Counted from the stretch's first letter, positions 1 to 6,724 are shown. The stretch: 10,878 nucleotides of DNA from an uncultured Collinsella sp. (GCA_934643145.1 CAKUBM010000044.1:1-10878); one strand, 5' to 3'. The notes: generated by a model from the letters alone, not told the origin. Numbers and translations are program-made.

Positions 1-228
1 AGCTCCATCGACACACGCACCGAAAAGCTCATCGAGCGCGGCATGGACCGCATCATGCGCGGGCGCACCACGTTTATGATCGCGCACCGCCTGTCCACCG
101 TCCGCGACGCCGACGCGATCATGGTCCTCGAGCACGGTCGCATCATCGAACGCGGCACCCATGAGGAGCTCCTTGCGTTGCACGGGGAGTACTGGCAGTT
201 AGCACATGGCTTGAAAGAGCTAGACTAA
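1..228 (+). CDS. ABC exporter ATPase, C-terminal fragment
   Basis: Reading frame 1 is open from the first base to TAA at 226-228, giving the last 75 residues of a protein that begins upstream. The fragment opens with SSIDTRTE, the D-loop that directly follows Walker B in ABC ATPases, and continues with the H-loop region [11 protein letters not shown], then [23 protein letters not shown], the usual end of an exporter-type nucleotide-binding domain. The histidine of AHRLSTV is the switch histidine that contacts ATP gamma-phosphate. The sequence pattern is that of fused membrane-ATPase exporters of the MsbA/multidrug/lipid type, which often occur as adjacent heterodimer pairs. The membrane domain, Walker A and signature motif lie outside the window, so substrate cannot be inferred. 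A palindromic element with a T run begins 49 bases after the stop and may end the transcript. Confidence 0.93.
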   Translation, partial: SSIDTRTEKLIERGMDRIMRGRTTFMIAHRLSTVRDADAIMVLEHGRIIERGTHEELLALHGEYWQLAHGLKELD

Positions 229-276
229 CCCGTTCGGGCACAGTGTTTTGGCTCTTCATGCTCCTCACCCCGCATC

Positions 277-341
277 AAACCGTCCCAACATTTGACGTTT
301 TTCTCGATTTTGAGAAAAAGCATCGAATGTTGGGACGGTTT
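277..341. repeat. Palindromic element family A, copy 1
   Basis: A 65-base element with 21-base arms (277-297 and 321-341) around a 23-base spacer. The outer 16 bases AAACCGTCCCAACATT pair with AATGTTGGGACGGTTT except for one T-G wobble; the arms have one further mismatch near the spacer. The spacer is itself palindromic (TTTTTCTC / GAGAAAAA). TTTTT at 339-343 follows the stem, so it could act as an intrinsic terminator for the ABC gene. It is nearly identical to the element at 1517-1581 and related to 5646-5704. Confidence 0.9.
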
Positions 342-441
342 TTCTGTCATCCGATCGGGTGGAATCGCTAACTTGCATGTAAAGGTGTGCGAATCCGCGA
401 GCAGGGGAATAAGGTTGGTTATCCGACCCATTGGAGGGCTC

Positions 442-1479
442 ATGGACCTGCCGATCGTCCTGTCCCATAAGACTGCCTGGCTGTACCACAATGTGGCGCG
501 CCCGTCCGAGCCGCTTTCGCGAGCAAGCAGTCTATACGATGAGGACTCGATTGCCAGCGAGGCGCAGTCGACCGCGGACCTGCCCAAACTGGGGTTAGAT
601 GCCAAGGGGCTGAGAATATCTGCGGCGGTCGAGATTGTTGCCGACTATCTGGTCTCACTTGGCATCTCGCATGAGAAGCTCGATCGTATCGACACGCTGG
701 TCAGCTTCGATTTTGAACGCTCTCGGCCGGCGGGTCTCCGACGCCACGTGTTTGGGGCGCCCATACCTTCGGATCATCTTATCGAGGTGGCAGAGGGCCT
801 CTTGGTGGTTGATGAGGCCATGTGCTTTGTCCAGGCGGGCTCGTGGATGAGTGAACCCGAACAGCTGGAATATGGGTATGAAATCTGTGCCCGATACCAT
901 TTGAATCATTTGGCGACAAACGGTTATATCGAGATGGGGCAGAGGTATACCGTTGCCGACTTGATCGCTTATTGCGAGGAGAACCGATCTCGTCAGGGGG
1001 CTACACGTGCGGCTGCCGTGCTCAAGCGCGTGCACGATGGTGCGCGGTCGCCCATGGAGACGGCCACCGCGATCATGGTCGTCGCGAAGCGTTCCCAAGG
1101 CGGGCTAGGGTACACCAGGGTTGAGCTCAACCATCGGGTCGATGTTCCCAACGAGTTCAAATATCTCGCTAAGGCTGGGTATTTCGAGATCGATGTATAT
1201 GCACCTGCGAGCGGCACGGGGATTGAATACAACGGCTCGGACCATCTCGATAAACAGCGCAGTGCGTCTGACGCTGAGCGTATGACCGTTCTGAGCGCGC
1301 TTGGCTTTAGGATGATCGTCCTCACTGGGACTCAGTTTGCTCATCAGCTGCAATTGCACCGGGCGATGAATGCCATTGCACTCGCTATGGGCCTCAAGTG
1401 CGACCGAAGCGAGGCGTTCCAGAAACGGCAGAATGACCTGCGGGAATTCGTGATTCGGCACTGGAACGGCGGCCTTTAG
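442..1479 (+). CDS. Orphan protein with Vsr/DUF559-like nuclease domain
   Basis: 345 residues, starting at ATG 442 behind GGAGGG at 433-438. An in-frame ATG at 292 would lie inside palindrome 277-341 and is unlikely. The C-terminal part carries a pattern typical of Vsr/DUF559-type members of the PD-(D/E)XK nuclease fold: EIDVY (D251), IEYNG (E262), H268, then D277 and R280 in SDAERMTVLSALGFRMIVLT. The acidic pair D251/E262 would be the metal site; the canonical lysine is replaced, as in other DUF559 proteins. Residues about 55-215 (RHVFGAPIP, GLLVVDEAMCFVQAG, GYEICARYHLN) resemble the N-terminal region of actinobacterial orphan proteins annotated as AbiEi-like or endonuclease-domain proteins. 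No signal peptide or membrane segment is visible. The gene stands alone, bracketed by two copies of family A. DNA cleavage, antitoxin-like or defence roles are all possible; the family call is from pattern only. Confidence 0.72.
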   Translation: MDLPIVLSHKTAWLYHNVARPSEPLSRASSLYDEDSIASEAQSTADLPKLGLDAKGLRISAAVEIVADYLVSLGISHEKLDRIDTLVSFDFERSRPAGLRRHVFGAPIPSDHLIEVAEGLLVVDEAMCFVQAGSWMSEPEQLEYGYEICARYHLNHLATNGYIEMGQRYTVADLIAYCEENRSRQGATRAAAVLKRVHDGARSPMETATAIMVVAKRSQGGLGYTRVELNHRVDVPNEFKYLAKAGYFEIDVYAPASGTGIEYNGSDHLDKQRSASDAERMTVLSALGFRMIVLTGTQFAHQLQLHRAMNAIALAMGLKCDRSEAFQKRQNDLREFVIRHWNGGL

Positions 1480-1516
1480 GGGCGTCTGGCTTGTCTTCCG
1501 AGCCCTGCGGACACCT

Positions 1517-1581
1517 AAACCGTCCCAACATTCGACGTTTTTTGCCAATATCGGGAAAAGCGTCGAATGTTGGGACGGTTT
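1517..1581. repeat. Palindromic element family A, copy 2
   Basis: A 65-base element with perfect 21-base arms at 1517-1537 and 1561-1581 and a 23-base spacer that pairs partly (TTTTTTGCC / GGGAAAAG). The outer arm sequence is the same as in copy 1, with compensating differences that make this copy fully paired. It starts 38 bases after the nuclease-like gene. Only three T follow the stem, so a terminator role alone does not explain its conservation. Confidence 0.92.
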
Positions 1582-1644
1582 GAATGCTGAGGATGGGCTC
1601 GGGAAGGCCGTCTTGCTCGAATGGCCTGTCCTGTCGTACGCGTG

Positions 1645-1675
1645 TCGACCCGGTTCCCGTGTGCGGTACTATATT
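1645..1675 (+). promoter_or_regulatory. Possible moaA promoter
   Basis: TATATT at 1670-1675 is a reasonable -10 box in otherwise GC-rich DNA, 37 bases before the moaA start codon. The best -35 match, TCGACC at 1645-1650, is weak and 19 bases away. No molybdenum-cofactor riboswitch-like fold was recognised in the spacer 1582-1700. Confidence 0.35.
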
Positions 1676-1712
1676 CCCTGAAGAATAATGGCCTGCGCGA
1701 GGGGAGGATTGC

Positions 1713-2768
1713 GTGGACGAGCGCACGCAACATGACGGTTTTGGCCGCGATATCAACTACCTGCGCATTGCCGTGACCGACAAGTGCAATTTTCGCTGCA
1801 TCTACTGTATGCCTGCCGACGGCGTGGCGCCGCGTGCACACGACGAGCTGCTCAGTGCCGAGGAAATTGCTCGCTTTGTGCGTCTGGTGGCGGGGGAGGG
1901 CATTCGCCGTGTGCGCCTGACGGGTGGCGAGCCGCTGGTCAGCCGCCGCATTATCCCGCTCATTCGCGACATCCGCGCGATCCCGCAGATCGAGGATATC
2001 TCGCTCACCACCAACGGCGCGCTGCTGCCCAAGCTGGCGCCGCAGCTCAAAGACGCCGGGCTCGACCGCGTCAACATTTCGCTCGACACGCTCGACCCCA
2101 CGCTCTTTGGAAAGATTACGCGTCTGGGCCGGCTCGAGCAGACCATGGCCGGCATCGATGCGGCGCTTGCTTGGGGCTTTGAGCCGGTTAAGGTCAACTG
2201 CGTGGTGGTCCGCCGGCTCAACCAAGATGTGGCGGCCCTCGCGCGGCTCACGGTTGACCGCCCCATTCACCTGCGTTTTATCGAATACATGCCCATCGGC
2301 GACGAGCACACGAGCTCGCATTGCGCCGTGGACCCGCATGCGCCCACGCTCAATCCCGAGCTGTGGGACGCGAGCGACACCGTGCCGAGCGACGAGCTGC
2401 GGGCGCGCATCAATGCCGGCGCCGCTACGGCTGGCCTGGGCGAGCTTGAGCCGCTCGACATCAACGACGCTCCTGCCGGTGCCGGTCCCGCACGCTATTG
2501 GCGCTTTCCGGGCGCGGCGGGCACGGTCGGCTTCATTAGCGCCATGTCGAACCATTTTTGTGCGAACTGCAACCGTCTGCGTCTGACGGCCGATGGCAAC
2601 GTGCGTCCGTGCCTGTTTAGCGATGCCGAGTATACGGTGCGTGAGGCGTTGCGCCGCGGTGATGATATGCAGGTACTTTCGATTTGGCGCGATGCCGTGG
2701 CCCACAAACCGCAGGAACACGCGATAATTGAGGGCACGCAACGATTTATGTCCCAAATCGGAGGATGA
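1713..2768 (+). CDS. moaA: GTP 3',8-cyclase MoaA
   Basis: 351 residues, starting at GTG 1713 with GGGGAGG at 1701-1707. MoaA is the radical-SAM enzyme that converts GTP to 3',8-cyclo-7,8-dihydro-GTP, the first step of molybdopterin synthesis in the cytoplasm. The radical-SAM cluster motif is CNFRCIYC (C25, C29, C32), followed by the SAM-binding LTGGEPL (70-75). The second, GTP-binding Fe-S cluster is FCANCNRLRLTADGNVRPC with C283, C286 and C300, the CX2CX13C spacing of the family. The protein ends in Gly-Gly, the conserved C-terminal tail that enters the active site. It is somewhat longer than the roughly 330 residues usual for MoaA; the extra length lies mainly in a stretch around DEHTSSHCAVDPHAPT after EYMPIG. 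The next gene, encoding MoaC, the following enzyme in the pathway, starts 4 bases after the stop, so the two are almost certainly co-transcribed and probably translationally coupled. Confidence 0.96.
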   Translation: MDERTQHDGFGRDINYLRIAVTDKCNFRCIYCMPADGVAPRAHDELLSAEEIARFVRLVAGEGIRRVRLTGGEPLVSRRIIPLIRDIRAIPQIEDISLTTNGALLPKLAPQLKDAGLDRVNISLDTLDPTLFGKITRLGRLEQTMAGIDAALAWGFEPVKVNCVVVRRLNQDVAALARLTVDRPIHLRFIEYMPIGDEHTSSHCAVDPHAPTLNPELWDASDTVPSDELRARINAGAATAGLGELEPLDINDAPAGAGPARYWRFPGAAGTVGFISAMSNHFCANCNRLRLTADGNVRPCLFSDAEYTVREALRRGDDMQVLSIWRDAVAHKPQEHAIIEGTQRFMSQIGG

Positions 2769-2772
2769 TCAT

Positions 2773-4074
2773 ATGGCCAAGAGCAGGTACGCCGATGCCA
2801 CCAAGGCCGCTCGCAGGGCCGCGATGTCTGCCCACAAAGTCACGGCTGCGGCCAGCAAAGCCGCTGAGTCCGCGTCCGCACAGCCGACTGCCAGCGCTGC
2901 CACCGAGCCCACCCGTGACGCCCGTCGCGACGAGCTGACGCACGTGGACGCCAAGGGCGAGGTGCGCATGGTCGACGTGTCCGACAAGGCCGAGACCCAT
3001 CGCATTGCCATCGCCGAGGGCACCATCCTCATGCACCCCGAGACACAGGCCATGGTGCTGCAGGACCGCGCCAAAAAGGGCGACGTGCTTGCCTGCGCGC
3101 GCGTGGCGGGCATCATGGCCATCAAACGCACGAGCGATATCATCCCCATGTGCCATCCGTTGCTCATTACCAAGAGCAAGTGCGACATTGCGCCCATCGC
3201 TCCGGCGGGGACGCCTGTCGAGGACGTGCCCGAGGACTGGGCCCCGGCGCGCACGGACGGACAGGTTGGCTTTCACGTGCTGGTCACGGCCGGCGTGACG
3301 GGCAAGACCGGCATCGAGATGGAGGCACTGACCGGCGCGAGTGCCGCGTGCCTAACGATCTATGACATGTGCAAGGCGGTCGATCGCGGCATGGAGATCG
3401 TCGACGTGCGTCTGCTGCACAAGGAGGGCGGCCGCTCGGGTGTGTGGGATCGTGCAGAGCGTCAGGCCGCTGCTGTTGAGGCTGTGGGAGCCGCGGGCGA
3501 CGCACCCGCGAGTGCACCCGTCGCCGTCGTGCCCGCAGCTCCGGCACCGGCCGTCCCCGCGATCGCGTTTATCGGCTACCAAAACTCGGGCAAGACCACG
3601 CTCGTCGAGAAGGTTATCGCCGAGCTCACCCGCCGCGGCCTGCGCGTGGGTTCGCTCAAGCATCATGGGCATCATGGCTTTGATATCGACGTGCCCGCTA
3701 AGGATACGTGGCGCCATCACCAGGCCGGCTCCAAGCACGTGGGCCTCATCTGCGCCACGCGCTGGGCGGAATACGCCGACACGCGCGAGGAGGACGAGAT
3801 GCCCGCGCGCGAGCTGCTGTCGCGCTACAACGATGTCGACGTGGTGATTATTGAGGGCTACAAGACCGAGGGCTTCGACAACATCGTGGTCGCGCGCTCC
3901 GGCGTCGATCGTCTGCGCGGCAAGAGCTCGCTCGACCTGGTCGATGGCCGCACGCTGGCACTCGCCTGCAACGAGGCTCTGGCACGCCAGGCTTTCGACG
4001 CCGGCTTTGCGACCCGAGCCATCAACATCAACGACGCCCGAACCATCTGCGACCTGATCCAAGACCACCTTTAA
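2773..4074 (+). CDS. moaC/mobB: MoaC-MobB fusion, molybdenum cofactor synthesis
   Basis: 433 residues from ATG 2773, with GGAGG at 2760-2764 inside the end of moaA; an in-frame ATG at 2728 lacks such a site. Residues 1-54 are an Ala/Lys-rich extension of unknown role. Residues 55-225 are MoaC, cyclic pyranopterin monophosphate synthase: MCHPL (126-130), TGIEMEALTGASAACLTIYDMCKA with D198 and K201 matching the catalytic Asp128/Lys131 of E. coli MoaC, and KEGGRSG (217-223). An Ala/Pro-rich linker (about 226-262) leads to a MobB domain with P-loop GYQNSGKTT (268-276), LKHHGHHGFDID, and VDVVIIEGYKTEGF. MobB is a GTP-binding protein that assists MobA in attaching the nucleotide to molybdopterin. 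The fusion therefore joins an early and a late step of the pathway. No frameshift is needed to read through both domains, so the fusion is genuine in this sequence. A hairpin pair follows the stop. Confidence 0.94.
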   Translation: MAKSRYADATKAARRAAMSAHKVTAAASKAAESASAQPTASAATEPTRDARRDELTHVDAKGEVRMVDVSDKAETHRIAIAEGTILMHPETQAMVLQDRAKKGDVLACARVAGIMAIKRTSDIIPMCHPLLITKSKCDIAPIAPAGTPVEDVPEDWAPARTDGQVGFHVLVTAGVTGKTGIEMEALTGASAACLTIYDMCKAVDRGMEIVDVRLLHKEGGRSGVWDRAERQAAAVEAVGAAGDAPASAPVAVVPAAPAPAVPAIAFIGYQNSGKTTLVEKVIAELTRRGLRVGSLKHHGHHGFDIDVPAKDTWRHHQAGSKHVGLICATRWAEYADTREEDEMPARELLSRYNDVDVVIIEGYKTEGFDNIVVARSGVDRLRGKSSLDLVDGRTLALACNEALARQAFDAGFATRAININDARTICDLIQDHL

Positions 4075-4101
4075 GGGCCGGCTCGCTGCGCTGTCATAAC
4101 G

Positions 4102-4130
4102 TGCCAAAAGGGGACAGGTCTGTTTTGGCA
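4102..4130. repeat. Hairpin with GGGGACAG loop (family B relative)
   Basis: TGCCAAAA (4102-4109) pairs perfectly with TTTTGGCA (4123-4130) around the loop GGGGACAGGTCTG. The stem differs from the other family B copies but the GGGGACAGG loop is shared with the hairpin at 4156-4188. It lies 27 bases after the moaC-mobB stop, and GGTTTT follows the stem, so it could contribute to termination. Confidence 0.8.
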
Positions 4131-4155
4131 GGTTTTATCTGGGCAAACGTCACTT

Positions 4156-4197
4156 CCACCACAAAGGGGACAGGCACCTTTGTGGTGGTTTTGCTTT
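4156..4197 (+). terminator. Family B hairpin 1, likely terminator
   Basis: Perfect 12-base stem CCACCACAAAGG (4156-4167) / CCTTTGTGGTGG (4177-4188), loop GGACAGGCA, then TTTTGCTTT. Fits an intrinsic terminator for the moaA/moaC-mobB operon and is nearly identical to the hairpin at 5723-5756. Confidence 0.8.
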
Positions 4198-4229
4198 AGT
4201 AGATGTGTGGGACATGCCCTACAATCTAC
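4195..4229 (+). promoter_or_regulatory. Possible MFS promoter with overlapping operator-like dyad
   Basis: An imperfect dyad GTAGAT (4199-4204) / ATCTAC (4224-4229) continues inward as TGTGGG (4206-4211) / CCTACA (4218-4223) with one bulged G and one wobble. The inner right arm and the outer right arm together contain TACAAT (4220-4225), a good -10 box. The candidate -35, TTTAGT at 4195-4200, is weak and 19 bases away. A dyad over a -10 box is a common arrangement for a repressor site, for example of TetR or MarR type in front of an exporter, but no regulator gene is in the window. Confidence 0.4.
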
Positions 4230-4260
4230 CAAGTAGTTCATACTGAGCGAAAAACGGAGA

Positions 4261-4356
4261 GAAGGGTCCTGATGCGTCCTTAATGTTTCATGCGGATAGA
4301 TTAATTTGACAGACGGTGGCGAATGCCCACCGCCCCTATTCGTATGAAACAAGGAG
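4261..4356 (+). promoter_or_regulatory. Structured leader with two mini-ORFs before MFS gene
   Basis: An 11-base stem, TGTTTCATGCG (4284-4294) with CGTATGAAACA (4341-4351), contains one G-U pair and ends where the ribosome binding site AAGGAG (4351-4356) begins. It encloses a smaller perfect hairpin CGGTGG (4314-4319) / CCACCG (4327-4332). A mini-ORF ATG CGT CCT TAA (4272-4283) sits 5 bases after GAAGGG, and its last A starts a second one (4283-4309, MFHADRLI). This arrangement could be an attenuator or RNA switch; no known riboswitch class was recognised. Confidence 0.38.
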
Positions 4357-4361
4357 CCTCC

Positions 4362-5642
4362 ATGCTCGCATCTCTTCTCTCAAAATCTCAACCTTCGCTG
4401 TCCGCGCAGGCTAAACGCCTGGTGGCCATGCGCTTTCTCATCTACACCGGGTTTCAGACCAGCTACTTTATCGGCGTCATCGGAACGCTCACCTATGCAG
4501 ACGATGCCTCTGTCGTGGCGACATCGCTGGCCGTCCTGTTTATGAATGTATTTGTGATCATGGGATCCTTTGCGGGCGGCGCGGCGCTCGACGCCTGGGG
4601 TCCGCGCCGCCATTTCTTGCTGAGCATCATCGGCGCTCTCGCAACTGGCACGGCAATCATCGCCTTTGATAGCGCGACCGGCGTCGTCCTGCTCGGCGCG
4701 GTGTTTCTGGGCTTTACGATGGGATTCGCCCAGCCCATTGCCACATCCTATCCGGCCTACCTCACCGACGATCCTGTCGAGCTCAAAGACATCAACTCTG
4801 CCATCACCATGTTCTCTAACGTGAGCATCATCGTCGGCCCCACGCTGGGCGGCTTTGTTGCTGCGGCAGCATCGTCACGCGCGGTGTTCGTGCTCATGAT
4901 GCTCTTTACCGTGCTGGCGCTCGTCGTCGGTTGGGGCTTTAGGCCGCAGACCAGCCATGTCGCCGGGCATGCGGATGCCGATTCGGCAGAGGAAGGGGAG
5001 CGTGCGGGACAAAGCTCCAACCCCAGCACGTCCGCCCGCACCACCTTAGCGGCCAGCATCAAGACGGTCTTCACCAACAGCGTTCTCGCCCTGCTCTTCT
5101 GCATCATCTTCCTTTCGAACTTTGGCTACGGAGCCTTCGACCCGCTGGAGTCGTTCTTCTATCGCGACGTCCTGCACGTCGGCGTCGAATGGATGGGCTG
5201 GCTCTCGTCGGCCTGCGGTGTGGGCGCGGTACTGGGCGCTGCGGTCGCGCTCCGCTTGCCGCCGCGCCTCGTCAGCCTCAAAACGCTGCTCGTGGCGCTT
5301 ATGTCCGTGGGCTTGGGAAGCCTGCTCTACGTGGGCACGCCGTACGTGGGTGTGGCCCTTATTGGTCAGATCGCCCTGGGCGTGGCCTGGGGCGTCGTCA
5401 ATCCGCTCCACAACACCATCGTGCAAACGACGGCGCCGCTCGAGCAGCTCGGCCGCGTTAACTCGGTCATGGGCTTTGGCAACATGTTCGCCGGCGTGGC
5501 CCCGCTGGCGATTGCTCCGTGGCTGGCAGCAACATTTGGCGTGCAGCAGACGCTCATCGGAGCGGGCATGGTCGTAACGGCGGTTCCCGCAGCGCTGCTG
5601 CTGTTTGGACGCAAGTATTTTGATCGTGCCGCAAGGCAGTAA
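4362..5642 (+). CDS. MFS transporter, probable drug or metabolite exporter
   Basis: 426 residues from ATG 4362, with AAGGAG at 4351-4356; earlier in-frame ATGs at 4323 and 4344 lack ribosome binding sites. Twelve hydrophobic segments can be counted, six on each side of a hydrophilic central loop near residues 200-235 (RPQTSHVAGHADADSAEEGE), the standard major facilitator layout. The loop after segment 2 holds GGAALDAWGPRR (72-83), a form of MFS motif A with its Asp and Arg residues. The overall sequence resembles MFS_3/EntS-like or MFS_1 exporters, but nothing visible fixes the substrate. It is a single-gene unit: terminator hairpins lie upstream and a palindromic element begins 3 bases after the stop. 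The long structured leader suggests regulated expression, which is common for exporters that respond to their substrate. Confidence 0.9.
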   Translation: MLASLLSKSQPSLSAQAKRLVAMRFLIYTGFQTSYFIGVIGTLTYADDASVVATSLAVLFMNVFVIMGSFAGGAALDAWGPRRHFLLSIIGALATGTAIIAFDSATGVVLLGAVFLGFTMGFAQPIATSYPAYLTDDPVELKDINSAITMFSNVSIIVGPTLGGFVAAAASSRAVFVLMMLFTVLALVVGWGFRPQTSHVAGHADADSAEEGERAGQSSNPSTSARTTLAASIKTVFTNSVLALLFCIIFLSNFGYGAFDPLESFFYRDVLHVGVEWMGWLSSACGVGAVLGAAVALRLPPRLVSLKTLLVALMSVGLGSLLYVGTPYVGVALIGQIALGVAWGVVNPLHNTIVQTTAPLEQLGRVNSVMGFGNMFAGVAPLAIAPWLAATFGVQQTLIGAGMVVTAVPAALLLFGRKYFDRAARQ

Positions 5643-5645
5643 AGA

Positions 5646-5704
5646 CCATCACAACATTCGATGAAAATCGCGATTTTGCCGAAAAACATCGAATGTTGTG
5701 ATGG
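5646..5704. repeat. Palindromic element family A, copy 3 (diverged)
   Basis: Perfect 18-base arms (5646-5663 and 5687-5704) around a 23-base spacer, the same spacer length as the copies at 277-341 and 1517-1581. The inner arm ACATTCGATG / CATCGAATGT is shared; the outer arm is CCATCAC instead of CCGTCCC, changed on both sides so pairing is kept. The spacer holds the perfect palindrome AAAATCGCGATTTT (5664-5677) and shares CGATTTTG at the same offset with copy 1. No T run follows. Confidence 0.88.
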
Positions 5705-5722
5705 ATTGCGCCGCGGATCCGG

Positions 5723-5765
5723 CCACCACAAAGGGGGCCAGGCACCTTTGTGGTGGTTTTTGCTT
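5723..5765 (+). terminator. Family B hairpin 2, likely terminator
   Basis: Perfect 12-base stem CCACCACAAAGG (5723-5734) / CCTTTGTGGTGG (5745-5756), loop GGGCCAGGCA, then TTTTTGCTT. Stem and tail are the same as at 4156-4197. It lies just after family A copy 3, so the spacer after the MFS gene carries both families in tandem. Confidence 0.8.
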
Positions 5766-5795
5766 TGACGGGCCGCGCCCGCGCCTTGGTATACC
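5765..5795 (+). promoter_or_regulatory. Possible promoter for HAD hydrolase
   Basis: TTGACG (5765-5770) and TATACC (5790-5795) are separated by 19 bases, a little longer than ideal. The -35 begins at the end of the T-rich tail of the preceding terminator, and the -10 lies 55 bases before the start codon. Confidence 0.4.
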
Positions 5796-5850
5796 ATGTA
5801 CGCCGTTCGCGAATACGCCCCACACCGCCGCACAACCCAGAAAGGCTCCC

Positions 5851-6672
5851 ATGGACACCACCTTCAGCCACATCAAAGCCGTGTTCTGCGATATCGACGG
5901 CACGCTGCTCACGAGCCAGCACACGGTGTCCCCGCGCACCGTGGCGGCGATCCGCGCCCTGCGCGAGCGCGGCGTGCTCTTTGGCCTGTGCACCGGGCGC
6001 GACGCCCACGCGACCGAGGCCATGTACGAGCTCTGGGGCATCGAAGGCCTGGTAGACGTGCTGGTGGGCTGCTGTGGCGCCGAGGTCATCGACCGGGCGC
6101 ACGACATCAACGAACTGAGCTATCCGCTGCCGGGCGAGACCATCGCGCGCATCTGCAAGCACATGGCGGACCTTCCGGCAACGCCCGTCTGCCCCCGAGA
6201 CGGCGTGTTCTACGTGCCCGAGAGCAACGCGTGCGTCGAGCACCTGTCACGCGTCGACGGCGTGCCCTACCAGGTGGTCGATTTTGCCGAGTTTTTGCGC
6301 GAGCCGCAGCCCAAGGTGATGTTTACCATGGCGCCCGAGGTAATGCCGCGGGTGATTGAGCGGGCGTCGACGTTTGCTGATGACACTGTTAAGGCGGCGG
6401 CTCTGCAAACCACGCAGCGGCTCTACGAGTTTATGGATCCGCGCGTGTCCAAGACACGCGGCCTTGTGCGTGTGGCGGAGCTCAACGGCATGGAGCTCCA
6501 GAACATCTGCGTGTTTGGCGATGCCGATAACGACACCTGCATGGTTGCCGACGCCGGCGTGGGCGTGGCCATGGCAAACGGCAGCGATGCCACCCGCTCC
6601 GCCGCCGATTTTGTAACCGCGAGCAACGACGAAGACGGCATCGCGATCTTTATCGAGGAGCATCTGCTGTAG
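5851..6672 (+). CDS. Cof-type HAD-IIB family phosphatase
   Basis: 273 residues, starting at ATG 5851 behind AGAAAGG at 5839-5845; the frame is open further upstream only through the repeat elements. HAD motif I is FCDIDGTLL with nucleophile D14 and general acid D16; motif II is the Thr of LCTGRD (T48); the motif III lysine is probably K201 in SKTRG; motif IV is GDADND (223-228), binding Mg2+. The cap between motifs II and III and the ending VGVAMANGSDATRSAADFVT are typical of the Cof/YidA sugar-phosphatase subfamily. These soluble enzymes dephosphorylate sugar phosphates or similar small metabolites; the substrate cannot be read from sequence. Length is normal for the family. It is probably monocistronic, with terminator-like hairpins before and after, and no clear functional link to its neighbours. 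Confidence 0.93.
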   Translation: MDTTFSHIKAVFCDIDGTLLTSQHTVSPRTVAAIRALRERGVLFGLCTGRDAHATEAMYELWGIEGLVDVLVGCCGAEVIDRAHDINELSYPLPGETIARICKHMADLPATPVCPRDGVFYVPESNACVEHLSRVDGVPYQVVDFAEFLREPQPKVMFTMAPEVMPRVIERASTFADDTVKAAALQTTQRLYEFMDPRVSKTRGLVRVAELNGMELQNICVFGDADNDTCMVADAGVGVAMANGSDATRSAADFVTASNDEDGIAIFIEEHLL

Positions 6673-6683
6673 CACTGGGGGAG

Positions 6684-6724
6684 AACCACCACGATGGGGA
6701 CAGTGCGCCTTTGTGGTGGTTTGC
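6684..6724 (+). terminator. Family B hairpin 3 (imperfect), likely terminator
   Basis: AACCACCAC (6684-6692) pairs with GTGGTGGTT (6713-6721); the inner stem is degraded (CGATGG against CCTTTG) but the loop keeps GGGGACAG. TTTG follows. It lies 11 bases after the HAD stop codon and marks the boundary between GC-rich genes and the AT-rich region beyond. Confidence 0.68.

Noticed and set aside
292..441. N-terminal extension of the nuclease-like protein from ATG 292
   Set aside because: The start lies inside palindrome 277-341 and has no ribosome binding site, while ATG 442 has GGAGGG a few bases upstream.
1515..2756. 413-codon open frame on the minus strand opposite moaA
   Set aside because: It mirrors the codon structure of moaA in GC-rich DNA, has an Arg/Ala/His-rich translation with no recognisable domain, and lies opposite a gene with complete catalytic motifs.
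4306..4311. TTGACA as the -35 box of the MFS gene
   Set aside because: No -10-like hexamer occurs 16-19 bases downstream, and the DNA there forms the GC-rich hairpin 4314-4332.
4071..4352. 93-codon minus-strand frame in the moaC-mobB/MFS spacer, with Cys pairs resembling a zinc ribbon
   Set aside because: The Cys-containing part (CPLCGG) is simply the translation of family B hairpins; the same NHHKGA peptide appears opposite the other copies.
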